From assembly GCA_964478025.1 (NCBI GenBank), contig CAYZGK010000002.1, positions 62,001-126,000 of the forward strand: a stretch of DNA of 64,000 bases. The letters are read 5' to 3'. Of this stretch, positions 7,877-16,525 are shown in pieces. This stretch comes from UBA3700 sp964478025 (GTDB lineage: Bacteria > Bacillota > Clostridia > Christensenellales > UBA3700). Every line of letters starts with the position of its first letter. Within the stretch, counting starts at the first letter, position 1. The notes beneath the pieces were generated by a model that saw only the letters and a program-made list of their open reading frames with translations, searched no databases and was not told the origin of the DNA. The translations under genes were made by a program, and so were the position numbers.

Positions 7877-9256
7877 CTATTTTATTTGTTTTACTAGATT
7901 ATCTATATCGTTTAAATTTATTCTTTTTGAAGCAATATATGTTTGACCAGATTTATCAAACTCTCCATATGTGTCAATAACAAATGTTCCATCCTTTAAA
8001 CATACATTTCCAGAATATCCTGTATCTGAATCTGAATATTCCCCATAAGAAGTTACATCTTCTGAGTAAATATGAGCTAGCCTTATTTCATATTGGCCAG
8101 TTGAACTTGTATCACCATTATACCACTTTTCAAGATCTTCAAATGTTCCTACCCAAGCACACCAACCACGGCTACTTATAGAACCTACTGATGTTGTTTT
8201 ATTTATAATATCTCTATACGTAATTAATATTCTACCTGAATTGTCCGTACAATATTCTGCTTTATGTCTATCTCCATTTAATGAATCAGGTACATATTTT
8301 AATTCAGTCCAACTCTCCCCCTCATCATAAGAAAATGCCATCATCGAATTGCTCTTATGAGTATTATTTCTAGCAATCATTACGAGTTTATCTCCAAGAC
8401 CATTATCTGATCTTATAACCTCAACTTCGCATAATTTATTTTTTTTAGCAATACTTCTTTGTGATGAACTTAAACCTTTTTTGCTATTAGATAAATATTC
8501 CTCAGGCTTTGACCATTGCATATTACCATCTACATCAAAAGTTAAAATTGATTTATATAACTTAAAACTTGCATCATGAAAAAGCCCCATCCATTTATCT
8601 ACAAACTCTCCATTTTCTTTTAATTGTGTTAGTGAGCTCATAGCAACTATTGCAGCAACATATCCATCGCTTCCATATTCATAAAATGTTTTAAACTCAG
8701 ACCAAGTTTCACAATTATCTAGAGAAATTGAAGCATTAAATCCATTTCCATGATCATAATTTTCAAAAACATTAACGCCATTTTTACCCCATTTAGGATT
8801 TGCAGAAATTAATATATGTTTTTTATCTCCATTTTTAAAATTTAGTTCATAAATAGTTGGAGTTTCTTCACTATAAAGCCATGAATTTGGTGTTGTTTTT
8901 CTTTCCGAATAAGTTAAGCCTCCATCACTTGATGTCTTAACCAAAATAGGACCTTTTCCATGGCCATGCACATATGCGGTCCATATTACTTCATTATCCG
9001 TTCCTTTATTTAATAAAACACTATCTGGATGAGCTAAATAATTCCACTCGCCACCTTCTAAATTACAATTACTTTCACATCTATCTACTTCTGTTAAATC
9101 ATATAAATAAGAATATGCTTCATCAATATTATCCGGCTTTTGTGTTAGATCAATAAAAACAGCTGCTCTTGTAGTTTCTTTAGTACTACAAGAAACACTA
9201 AATATAATGGTTAACAACAAAACTAAAATAGTTAAAACTTTTATTGTTTTTTTCAT
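7877..9256 (-). CDS. Secreted lipoprotein with Asp-box (sialidase-like) beta-propeller
   Basis: A lipoprotein signal peptide ends at a lipobox cysteine (IFSVSCSTK, Cys23), so the protein is anchored outside the cell. The body contains at least three Asp-box turns: SSDGGLTYSE, SLDNCETWSE and SYDEGESWTE, which mark the blade turns of six-bladed sialidase-type propellers. Length (459) suits one propeller. I could not place a complete sialidase arginine triad and Tyr/Glu pair by eye, so it may be a sialidase, another glycan hydrolase or a binding protein. It shares a transcript with the PAS protein. No sialic acid catabolic genes are in the window. Confidence 0.75.
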   Translation of the reverse strand: MKKTIKVLTILVLLLTIIFSVSCSTKETTRAAVFIDLTQKPDNIDEAYSYLYDLTEVDRCESNCNLEGGEWNYLAHPDSVLLNKGTDNEVIWTAYVHGHGKGPILVKTSSDGGLTYSERKTTPNSWLYSEETPTIYELNFKNGDKKHILISANPKWGKNGVNVFENYDHGNGFNASISLDNCETWSEFKTFYEYGSDGYVAAIVAMSSLTQLKENGEFVDKWMGLFHDASFKLYKSILTFDVDGNMQWSKPEEYLSNSKKGLSSSQRSIAKKNKLCEVEVIRSDNGLGDKLVMIARNNTHKSNSMMAFSYDEGESWTELKYVPDSLNGDRHKAEYCTDNSGRILITYRDIINKTTSVGSISSRGWCAWVGTFEDLEKWYNGDTSSTGQYEIRLAHIYSEDVTSYGEYSDSDTGYSGNVCLKDGTFVIDTYGEFDKSGQTYIASKRINLNDIDNLVKQIK

Positions 9257-9322
9257 TTAATCACCCATTTACCCATAACTTATAAGTATTATACAATTTA
9301 TATTTACTTTATTAAACAATGA

Positions 9323-10675
9323 TTATTTTATAAACACATCACTTGTTTGATTAGGTTTAAAGAACATTACATAATAAATAGGAAGATATACAATTCCATT
9401 TTCCGCAACTTTAACTTGGCGTGAATTAGATAATACTATTCCTTTTTTAACATTATAATCTGAATTAGAAAGAAAACCATTAATTGCATTATGAACCATA
9501 TAGTCTTTACCGGATTTGACATCTATAGGTAAGGCGGATAAATTATCGTAATCATCAATTATAAAATCAACCTCTCCCTTACTTCTTACGTCATAATAGT
9601 AAAGTTCAAAACCATGTGCTTTTAATTCTGTAGCAACAACATTTTCATATACTGTACCTAAATTAATACTATTTATATTCTCCAAAATAGCAGTTGGATT
9701 GTTTCTATATAAAAGCATAGTAAGAATACCTACATCATTTAGATATAACTTAAGCAGATTCTTCTTGCATGATTGGACAACTGGAAATTTTGGCTCAGTA
9801 ATAGCATTTACCGAAAGTGCAATACCAGCACTTGTTAGATACTCAAACTCATCTTGATAATTCTCATATAAGCCTTTTTTATTAGAGTTAATATCCTTAA
9901 AAACAATGCGTTTCTTCTTGTTTTCAAGATTTGATGGTATCATATCATAAATTTTACGAATAACAAGTTTCTTTTCTTCATCATATTTTGATGCATCAAA
10001 AGCATAGAAATTATGTGTTTCTTCTTGTATAGCTCGAATTTTTGTAAGATTTTGAGTTTCTATAAAAGTGTTTACCGCATCTGGAAGTCCACCTACAAGA
10101 AGATATTTTTTAAACAAGTCCATTAAGCGATTATGTGTGGATTCATCTAAAGATTTGTTTTGTAAATAAAATTGATAAATTGTATTTATAGCGTAATCAT
10201 TAAACCCATTTGCCCTTAAAAATTCTTCAAAATCTAAAGGATACATTCTAATAACATGGATACTTCCCATTGGTATTGAAGATGTCATAGACAAAGTAAC
10301 GCCAAGCAATGACCCACTTACTATATATGTATATTTATTGTCTTGTTGTAAAAATTTAAGTAATGTAATTAATTCTGGATAAGTTTGAATTTCATCTAAA
10401 AAAACAAGAGTATTATCTTTTGTATCCATTAAATTACCATATTTTGTGCTTAACTTAAAATAGAAATCATTAATTGAGGTAATATTAGCAAATAAACGAT
10501 CCCTTTTAAAGTCTTCCATAAGATTAATTTCAATATAATTTTTATAAAGGCTCTTGCCTACATGTCTAATAATAAAAGTTTTTCCTACTTGTCTTGCACC
10601 ATCAACAATCAAAATCTTATTTGTATTAGATTGCAAGTGTTCTCTAATTGTTGATTCAATTTTTCTAAAAAGCAT
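9323..10675 (-). CDS. AAA ATPase with DUF4143 nuclease-like C-terminus
   Basis: The N-terminal P-loop reads IVDGARQVGKTFIIRH (residues about 23-38), with Walker B LVFLDEIQ, as in the AAA_14 family. The C-terminal half is DUF4143, ending in a restriction-endonuclease-like fold: GEVDFIIDD followed by LPIDVKSGK keeps the acidic and D-x-K residues of PD-(D/E)XK enzymes. The biological role of this family is not settled; it is spread sporadically and often sits in accessory DNA. The gene is monocistronic, with a strong promoter and four 33-bp-spaced direct repeats upstream. The start ATG at 10675 has a weak ribosome site (GGGGATATTATC). Confidence 0.87.
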   Translation of the reverse strand: MLFRKIESTIREHLQSNTNKILIVDGARQVGKTFIIRHVGKSLYKNYIEINLMEDFKRDRLFANITSINDFYFKLSTKYGNLMDTKDNTLVFLDEIQTYPELITLLKFLQQDNKYTYIVSGSLLGVTLSMTSSIPMGSIHVIRMYPLDFEEFLRANGFNDYAINTIYQFYLQNKSLDESTHNRLMDLFKKYLLVGGLPDAVNTFIETQNLTKIRAIQEETHNFYAFDASKYDEEKKLVIRKIYDMIPSNLENKKKRIVFKDINSNKKGLYENYQDEFEYLTSAGIALSVNAITEPKFPVVQSCKKNLLKLYLNDVGILTMLLYRNNPTAILENINSINLGTVYENVVATELKAHGFELYYYDVRSKGEVDFIIDDYDNLSALPIDVKSGKDYMVHNAINGFLSNSDYNVKKGIVLSNSRQVKVAENGIVYLPIYYVMFFKPNQTSDVFIK

Positions 10676-10710
10676 GATAATATCCCCTATTTTGCTTATT
10701 TTTCAATATA

Positions 10711-10739
10711 ATAATATCATGTAAAAAGGAACTTTTCAA
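10711..10739 (-). promoter_or_regulatory. Promoter of the DUF4143 ATPase gene
   Basis: TTGAAA (10734-10739), a 17-base spacer, then TATTAT (10711-10716) on the minus strand, 36 bases upstream of the start codon. The -35 hexamer lies inside the first of the four direct repeats, so anything binding that repeat would compete with RNA polymerase. Confidence 0.7.
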
Positions 10740-10846
10740 TATATTTTATTGATAAAAATTGGAACTTTTCACTATTTTTCAAGGCTAAATTTTGGAACTT
10801 TTCACTATTTTTTTAAGACTAAAATTGGAACTTTTCACTATTTTTC
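10728..10846. repeat. Four direct repeats at exact 33-bp spacing upstream of the ATPase gene
   Basis: GGAACTTTTCACTATTTTT starts at 10761, 10794 and 10827; a diverged copy, GGAACTTTTCAATATATTTT, starts at 10728. All three intervals are 33 bp, close to three helical turns, so all copies face the same side of the DNA. The gaps between copies are short (12-14 bases) and AT-rich. The copy nearest the gene covers the -35 box. This looks like a cooperative operator array. Confidence 0.8.
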
Positions 10847-10871
10847 AATTTTAAATTTATATAATTTGAAC

Positions 10872-10912
10872 AAAAAAATAGCCACCTTCAAATTAGAAAG
10901 TGGCTATTTTTT
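10872..10912 (-). terminator. Intrinsic terminator of the phosphate operon
   Basis: On the minus strand, AAAAAATAGCCAC pairs with GTGGCTATTTTTTT around a 14-base loop, ending in a long T run, 19 bases past the sensor kinase stop. The reverse also has a T run, so it can act both ways. Confidence 0.85.
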
Positions 10913-10930
10913 AACTATCTTTTATATAAA

Positions 10931-12592
10931 TTATTTATTAAAAGTAACTGTTATTGTAGTGCCTACTCCATATTTAGATTTAAGCTCAATATCTGCCTTA
11001 TATAAAAGACAAATATGCTTTACTATTGCAAGTCCAAGTCCTGTTCCACCAGTTTCCCTAGAGCGTGATTTGTTAACTCTATAAAATCTTTCAAAGATTC
11101 TTGCTTGATGTTCTTCTTCTATACCTATACCATTATCTTCTACAATAAGTTTAGTGCTCTTTTTATCATCAATAATATTTACCTTAACAAAACCACCTAC
11201 ATTATTATATCTAACACCATTTTCAACTAGATTTTTAATAAGTTCTACAGCATGTTCTTTATCCATGTCTATAGTAGCATCACCACTTATTTCTATATTT
11301 ACTTTTTTATCTTCAGTAAGCTTAGATAAACTATTTTTAACATCCTCAGCAACTTCTTTTAAGCTTACCTTTTCTTTTGACTCAATTTTATTTGTTTCAA
11401 GTTTAGACAAATTCAACATATCTGATATAAGAACTAAAATTCTAGATAATTCCTTGTCTGTTTTAGCAGTAAATTCCTTTATATCTTCATCAGTTGTTTT
11501 CATTGATATTAAATCATTAAATCCCTTTATTGCAGTAAGAGGAGTTTTTAATTCATGAGACGCATTATCAAAGAATTCACTTCTCATCTTTTCAGCATTT
11601 TTTACTTCTGTTATATCCGTAAGAACTATTACAACATAATCATTCTCTAAGTAGTTAATATTAGCTTTATAAATTCTTCCATCACTTTCAAAAATAGTAT
11701 CGCTTGATTCTTTATTGGTTATCGAATTAGAAATTGTATCTAAAAATCCTTTATCTGCACAAAGTGCTTCATAATTTCTATTTAAGTATCCTTCACCCTT
11801 AAAGATCTCTTTTGAAATCTTATTCATAACTCTAACAATACCATCTTCACCAATTACAACAATTCCATCAGATATATTGCCTAAAATATAATCTAAACGT
11901 TCTTTGTCTGTTTTTACTTCCTGAATTGTATCTTGAAGTTTTTCACCAACGTTATCTATATCCTTTAAAACAATATCAACATCTTTGTCTCCACTAGATT
12001 CAAAACCACTTTTAAATTCACCATCTTTTATTGATATTAGTTTTCCTTTAACAACTTTTAAAGGTTTTAAAATACCATTAGTACCAAAGGCAACAACTAC
12101 TCCTGATATAACAAGAGCAACAATTAAAACATAAATCATTGTAGGAATAGTATTATTTACATAAGTTTCAATGCTTTCAACAGGTATAGCTGCTCTTACA
12201 ATTACAAAACTTTCTCCTACTTCTACTTTTTCGGCATAATAAACAAAAGTCTTCTTTAAGGATTCACTATATCTTTTTACTACCTTAGGATTTCCTTCCC
12301 ATGCAGCAGTTATTTCCTCACGATTATCATGAAGTGTCCCAACTAAACTTGTATCTTCACTATCTTTTATAACTTTTTTATCTGCCCCGATTATTGTAAC
12401 TCTGACATTTTCTGGAACATTTTCAGTTATTGTTTCACTATAATTTTCTTTATATATTTGTGTTATTGCTATTACTTCTTTTTCAGCTTCTTTTAAATGT
12501 GATGATTTATTTACTGAGATTCCAGAAAATAACATAACAAGTAAAGTTGCTGTTATAAGAACCATATTAAATATTAAAATTTTCTTTTTCAT
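10931..12592 (-). CDS. phoR: PhoR-type sensor histidine kinase
   Basis: A 553-residue membrane kinase: first membrane helix (about 5-25), an extracellular sensor region (26-148), second helix (about 149-170), a HAMP-like linker, a PAS domain (about 232-335, YILGNISDGIVVIGEDG), the phosphoacceptor motif FFDNASHELKTPLTAIKGF with its histidine, and the ATP-binding domain (ELIKNLVENGVRYNN, VEDNGIGIE, TGGTGLGLAIVKH). This is the domain order of PhoR. It overlaps the response regulator start by 4 bases and closes the operon that begins with pstS, so control of phosphate uptake is the natural role. The symbol rests on context; WalK-like kinases share this architecture. Confidence 0.88.
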   Translation of the reverse strand: MKKKILIFNMVLITATLLVMLFSGISVNKSSHLKEAEKEVIAITQIYKENYSETITENVPENVRVTIIGADKKVIKDSEDTSLVGTLHDNREEITAAWEGNPKVVKRYSESLKKTFVYYAEKVEVGESFVIVRAAIPVESIETYVNNTIPTMIYVLIVALVISGVVVAFGTNGILKPLKVVKGKLISIKDGEFKSGFESSGDKDVDIVLKDIDNVGEKLQDTIQEVKTDKERLDYILGNISDGIVVIGEDGIVRVMNKISKEIFKGEGYLNRNYEALCADKGFLDTISNSITNKESSDTIFESDGRIYKANINYLENDYVVIVLTDITEVKNAEKMRSEFFDNASHELKTPLTAIKGFNDLISMKTTDEDIKEFTAKTDKELSRILVLISDMLNLSKLETNKIESKEKVSLKEVAEDVKNSLSKLTEDKKVNIEISGDATIDMDKEHAVELIKNLVENGVRYNNVGGFVKVNIIDDKKSTKLIVEDNGIGIEEEHQARIFERFYRVNKSRSRETGGTGLGLAIVKHICLLYKADIELKSKYGVGTTITVTFNK

Positions 12593-13260
12593 TTTAAAGT
12601 GTACCCCACACCTCTTATTGTCGCAATTTCAGCACTTGAATTTTCAATAAATTTTCTCAAATTGCCTATATGTATATCCAAAGTTCTAGTTTCGCCATAA
12701 TTTTCGCCCCAGACTTTGTCTAACAATTCATCTCTAAGCATAACTTTTTCAGCATTAATAACAAGTAATCTTAAAAGTTCATATTGCTTTAATGTAAGAT
12801 TTAAAACTTCATCTTTTACCTTAATTTCATGCTTAGTATCGTCTACATAAATATCTTTATAAGATAAAATATTATTTTTTGCTTTTGATTTTCTAAACTT
12901 AGAGTTTATTCTAGCTATTAGTTCCATTATTCCAAAAGGCTTAGATATATAGTCATCTGCACCTAAATCTAGTCCTTTTACTTTATCAATTTCTTCATTT
13001 TTTGCAGAAACCATCATTATTGGAGTATCTTCAGTTTTTGAGTTATTTCTTAACATTTTTAAAATGTCATAACCATCTTCTCCATCAAGCATAATGTCTA
13101 GCAAAATTAAATCTGGAATTCTTTTATCAATAGCTGACGCAAGTTCGCTAAAGCATGAAAAACATTCTATTTCAAAGCCCGCACTTTTTAATGCATAAGA
13201 ATAAACTTCTCTTATAGACTTTTCGTCATCAACGGCATAAATAATTTTCTTATCTTCCAT
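12589..13260 (-). CDS. phoB: PhoB/PhoP-type response regulator
   Basis: An OmpR-family regulator: receiver domain with acidic pocket (AVDDEKSIRE), phosphoacceptor Asp in LILLDIMLDGEDGYDIL, switch residue in MMVSAKNE and Lys in ISKPFG, followed by a winged-helix DNA-binding domain (NLTLKQYELLRLLV to IRGVGYTLK). I chose ATG 13260 because AAGGAG lies directly upstream; a TTG at 13284 extends the frame into the phoU end without its own site. The likely target is the Pho box at 17480-17518 in front of pstS, giving positive feedback on its own operon. Gram-positive literature would call it PhoP. Confidence 0.9.
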   Translation of the reverse strand: MEDKKIIYAVDDEKSIREVYSYALKSAGFEIECFSCFSELASAIDKRIPDLILLDIMLDGEDGYDILKMLRNNSKTEDTPIMMVSAKNEEIDKVKGLDLGADDYISKPFGIMELIARINSKFRKSKAKNNILSYKDIYVDDTKHEIKVKDEVLNLTLKQYELLRLLVINAEKVMLRDELLDKVWGENYGETRTLDIHIGNLRKFIENSSAEIATIRGVGYTLK

Positions 13261-13280
13261 AAAACTCCTTCGATTTATAA

Positions 13281-13934
13281 TCAACCCGGTTTATGATATC
13301 CAGTAGCTGCATACTCAACCCATTCTCCAATATTTACAGCATGATCTCCAATTCTTTCAAGATATTTAGCTATCATCATAAATAATATTGCTTGATCTGC
13401 ATTGTTCGGATCACTTCTTATAAGGTCAATCAAATCTGACTTTATTGTTAAGAATAATTCATCTACTCTATCATCTCTTTTATCAAGACCTCTTGCTGTA
13501 TCTAAATCTCTATTGATATAACTTGTAACTCCATCTTTTACCATACCTGAAACAATCTTTGCCATCATTTCAATATGCTCTGGTTCCTTGATATATTTTT
13601 CAGAACCAAATTGCAATGAAATTTCAGAAATATCTGCTGCCTGGTCTGCAATTCTTTCAAGGTCTGTTATCATTTTTAATGCCGCAGATACATCTCTAAA
13701 ATCACTAGCAACAGGGTGTTCCATCAATAGAATTTTTAAACAATCTTGTTCTATCTCTCTTTCTTGATTATCAATAATCTTATCTTCTTGCATAACCTCT
13801 TTTGCTAAATCATTATCTCTATGCTTAAGTGCATTTATAGATTTTTCAATAGCAAGTTCTGTTTTATGACACATACTGATAAGCTTATCAAAAACACTAG
13901 ATAGTTCATTTTCGTATTTTGTTCTAATGCTCAT
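13281..13934 (-). CDS. phoU: Phosphate signalling regulator PhoU
   Basis: A 217-residue all-helical protein with the two PhoU repeats: one starts at EKSINALKHRDNDLAKEVMQED, the second around MAKIVSGMVKDGVTSYINRD. The acidic metal-binding patterns ITDLERIADQAADI and AKYLERIGDHAVNIGEW are both intact. PhoU links the Pst transporter to the PhoR kinase and damps signalling when phosphate is plentiful. It lies between pstB (37-base gap) and the response regulator (20-base gap) in the same operon. Confidence 0.96.
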   Translation of the reverse strand: MSIRTKYENELSSVFDKLISMCHKTELAIEKSINALKHRDNDLAKEVMQEDKIIDNQEREIEQDCLKILLMEHPVASDFRDVSAALKMITDLERIADQAADISEISLQFGSEKYIKEPEHIEMMAKIVSGMVKDGVTSYINRDLDTARGLDKRDDRVDELFLTIKSDLIDLIRSDPNNADQAILFMMIAKYLERIGDHAVNIGEWVEYAATGYHKPG

Positions 13935-13971
13935 TTATTATTTTACTCCTTTTTATATATTTTTTAAATAA

Positions 13972-14751
13972 TCAACCGAATCTTCCGGTTATATAATTTT
14001 CTGTTCTCTTATCATTAGGCGATGAGAATATTTTTTCAGTATCACCAAACTCTACTAAATCACCAAGCAAGAAAAATGCAGTTTTATCTGCAACACGAGT
14101 TGCTTGTTGCATATTATGAGTAACTATAACAATTGTTATGTCTTTCTTTAATTCCTCTATAAGCTCTTCAATCTTACCTGTAGATATTGGATCTAGGGCT
14201 GATGTGGGTTCATCCATTAATAGAATTTTAGGGTCAGCTGCAAGAGCTCTTGCAATACACAAACGTTGCTGTTGACCACCAGATAGACCTAAAGCTGATT
14301 TATCTAATCTATCTTTAAGTTCATCCCACATACTAGCTCCCTTTAAGGATTTTTCTACAATTTCATCAAGCTCAGATTTTTTATGTATTCCAAGTGTTCT
14401 TGGACCATATGCAACATTGTCATAAACACTCATTGGGAATGGATTTGGCTTTTGAAAAACCATTCCTACATTTCTTCTTAGTTCATTAATATCTATCTTT
14501 CCATAAATATCTACATCTCCTATTTTAAAATCTCCTTCAATTTTACATCCAGCAACTAAATCGTTCATTCTATTAAAGCATTTTAAAAATGTTGATTTAC
14601 CACATCCAGATGGTCCAATGAAGGCTGTAACTTTTCTTTCTGGTATTTCAATGCTTATATCTTTTAAAGCTTGAAAATCTCCATACCAAAGTTTTGCATT
14701 ATGGACAGATATATTTTGACCAAGATTTAACTGTTCTGTACTTTTTTTCAT
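13972..14751 (-). CDS. pstB: Phosphate ABC transporter ATPase PstB
   Basis: The ATPase of the high-affinity phosphate importer. All ABC motifs are present: Walker A GPSGCGKST, the Q-loop VGMVFQKPNPFPMSV with the PstB-specific PNPFP text, signature LSGGQQQRL, Walker B LLMDEPTSALDP and the switch His in VIVTHNMQQA. The 259-residue length is standard. Its start overlaps the permease stop by 4 bases. Since the permease is a single fused chain, a PstB dimer would bind one polypeptide carrying both coupling helices. Confidence 0.98.
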   Translation of the reverse strand: MKKSTEQLNLGQNISVHNAKLWYGDFQALKDISIEIPERKVTAFIGPSGCGKSTFLKCFNRMNDLVAGCKIEGDFKIGDVDIYGKIDINELRRNVGMVFQKPNPFPMSVYDNVAYGPRTLGIHKKSELDEIVEKSLKGASMWDELKDRLDKSALGLSGGQQQRLCIARALAADPKILLMDEPTSALDPISTGKIEELIEELKKDITIVIVTHNMQQATRVADKTAFFLLGDLVEFGDTEKIFSSPNDKRTENYITGRFG

Positions 14752-16523
14752 TTCTTACTTCCTCTTAATTTTTTATCTAATTTATTTGAGATTATTCCTG
14801 CTAATAGATTTAGTACTAAAACTATAACTAGTAGTACAAAAGCTGTAGCATATGCTTCATCTAAATATTTACCCTCGCCTGCAAGTCTATATAAAGCAAC
14901 TGCAAGTGTTGCGCCACCATCAAGTGGACTTGTTGGTGTTTCCATAATTGTTGAGCCCATTGTATACATAAATGGAGCTGACTCAGAGACAACTCTTCCC
15001 ATTGCTAGAATTATTGCTGATGTTATACCTGGAAGTGCACTTGGCAAAACTACTTTAAATATAGTTCTAACTTTACCAGCACCTAACGCATAGCTTCCTT
15101 CTCGAAGAGAATCAGGGACAGATTTTAAACTTTCCTCTGTTGATCTAACGATTGTTGGAAGGAGCATTATCGAGATTGTAAAACTACCTGCTAGAATTGA
15201 CATTTTATTTCCAAACCATACAACGAATGTTACCATACCAAATAAGGCATAAACTATGGATGGAATACCACTTAATATATCTATTGCTGATCTTATAACT
15301 CTAACTATCTTGCTATCTTTCTTTGTATATTCATTTAAGAATATTGCCGTAAATACACCAATTGGAACAGCAATAATAAGACTTATTACAACTGTCATAA
15401 ATGTAGTTACTATAGATGGGAATATACTTATATCTCCAGCCATTTCATATTTACCAAATAAGAAATTTAATGATACATGTGGAATACCTTTAATGCATAC
15501 AAATAAAATTATAGCTACAAGACCTATAAGTCCTATCAAAGCACATACATATGAGAAAATTTTACCAATAAACTCAATTTTAATTGCTTGTTTTATTTTT
15601 TCTAATATTTCAAAATTATGTTTTCTTTTTCCCTTAACATTCTTTGCTTTTCCTGTTATTAAGCCTAGCAATACATTAACAATAAATATAAATACTAAAA
15701 GGACAACGCCAGTTGCTATTAAAGCGCCTAATTGAACTTCTCCTGCATATCCCATCTCCATAACAATATTAGCAGTAAGTACTCTAAAACTTTTAAATAT
15801 TCCTTCTGGATAGTTTACTGCGTTACCAGCAACCATAATAACCGCCATTGTTTCGCCGACTGCTCTTCCTATACCTAAAATTATTGAGGCAACTATTCCT
15901 GATTTTGCAGCTGGAACCACTGTTCCAAAAACAGCCTGTTCATGTGTAGCACCAAGTGCTCTTGCACCTTCATAATAATTCTCTGGCACTGCGTCTATAC
16001 TCGTTTTAGATAAAGATACAACTGTTGGAAGTATCATAAAACCTAGAACAAGCGATACCGCAAGAAGACCACTACCACTTCCATTTTCTGAATAATTTCC
16101 AAGAATAGGTAGTAAAATTCTCATTCCAAAGAAGCCATAAATAACTGATGGTATTCCTGCTAATAAATTAATTATAGAACTAAATATTTTCTTTATTTTC
16201 TTAGGACAAAACTTAGAAATGAATACTGCTGTAAAAAATCCTAATATTCCGCCAAACGCAACAGCTCCTATTGTTGCTGTTAGCGTTCCTATTATCATTT
16301 TAAATACGCCGTACTCACCAGTAAGTTCTGCATCGTATGTATCATTTGCACTAGGATACCAATTTTTTCCAAATACGAAATCAAAAAATCCTATTTTTCT
16401 AAATGCTGGAACACTTTGTGCAATTAAGAACGCAAAGATTGCTACTACCGCAACAATACATATTAATGCGGTAATAGCAAATATAATTTTGAAAAATTTT
16501 TCTTTAGTCTTTAATTGATTCAT
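14748..16523 (-). CDS. pstCA: Fused phosphate permease PstC-PstA
   Basis: 591 residues, about twice a normal permease. Residues about 10-290 are PstC-like (GEYGVFKMIIGTL, LAGIPSVIYGFFGM, EGARALGATHEQAV, GRAVGETMAV). A basic linker rich in Lys/Arg/Asn (about 290-320) follows, and residues about 320-585 are PstA-like (SIVTTFMTVVISL, LSGIPSIVYALFGM, EGSYALGAGKVRTI, GRVVSESAPFMYTMG). Each half has its own EAA coupling loop for PstB. The linker region needs an even number of membrane passes in the first half to keep both loops cytoplasmic, which fits. There is no stop or frame slip at the junction. Fusion of the two permeases replaces the usual pstC and pstA pair. Confidence 0.94.
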   Translation of the reverse strand: MNQLKTKEKFFKIIFAITALICIVAVVAIFAFLIAQSVPAFRKIGFFDFVFGKNWYPSANDTYDAELTGEYGVFKMIIGTLTATIGAVAFGGILGFFTAVFISKFCPKKIKKIFSSIINLLAGIPSVIYGFFGMRILLPILGNYSENGSGSGLLAVSLVLGFMILPTVVSLSKTSIDAVPENYYEGARALGATHEQAVFGTVVPAAKSGIVASIILGIGRAVGETMAVIMVAGNAVNYPEGIFKSFRVLTANIVMEMGYAGEVQLGALIATGVVLLVFIFIVNVLLGLITGKAKNVKGKRKHNFEILEKIKQAIKIEFIGKIFSYVCALIGLIGLVAIILFVCIKGIPHVSLNFLFGKYEMAGDISIFPSIVTTFMTVVISLIIAVPIGVFTAIFLNEYTKKDSKIVRVIRSAIDILSGIPSIVYALFGMVTFVVWFGNKMSILAGSFTISIMLLPTIVRSTEESLKSVPDSLREGSYALGAGKVRTIFKVVLPSALPGITSAIILAMGRVVSESAPFMYTMGSTIMETPTSPLDGGATLAVALYRLAGEGKYLDEAYATAFVLLVIVLVLNLLAGIISNKLDKKLRGSKK

Positions 16524-16525
16524 AA

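Noticed and set aside
10728..10846. Possible small CRISPR array
   Set aside because: Only four copies, gaps of 12-14 AT-rich bases that are too short for spacers, and no cas genes.
10749..11084. Open frame encoding repeated GTFHYF units on the plus strand
   Set aside because: The repetition comes from the 33-bp DNA repeats, which happen to keep frame. The frame then runs antisense into the terminator and the kinase gene, and has no ribosome binding site.
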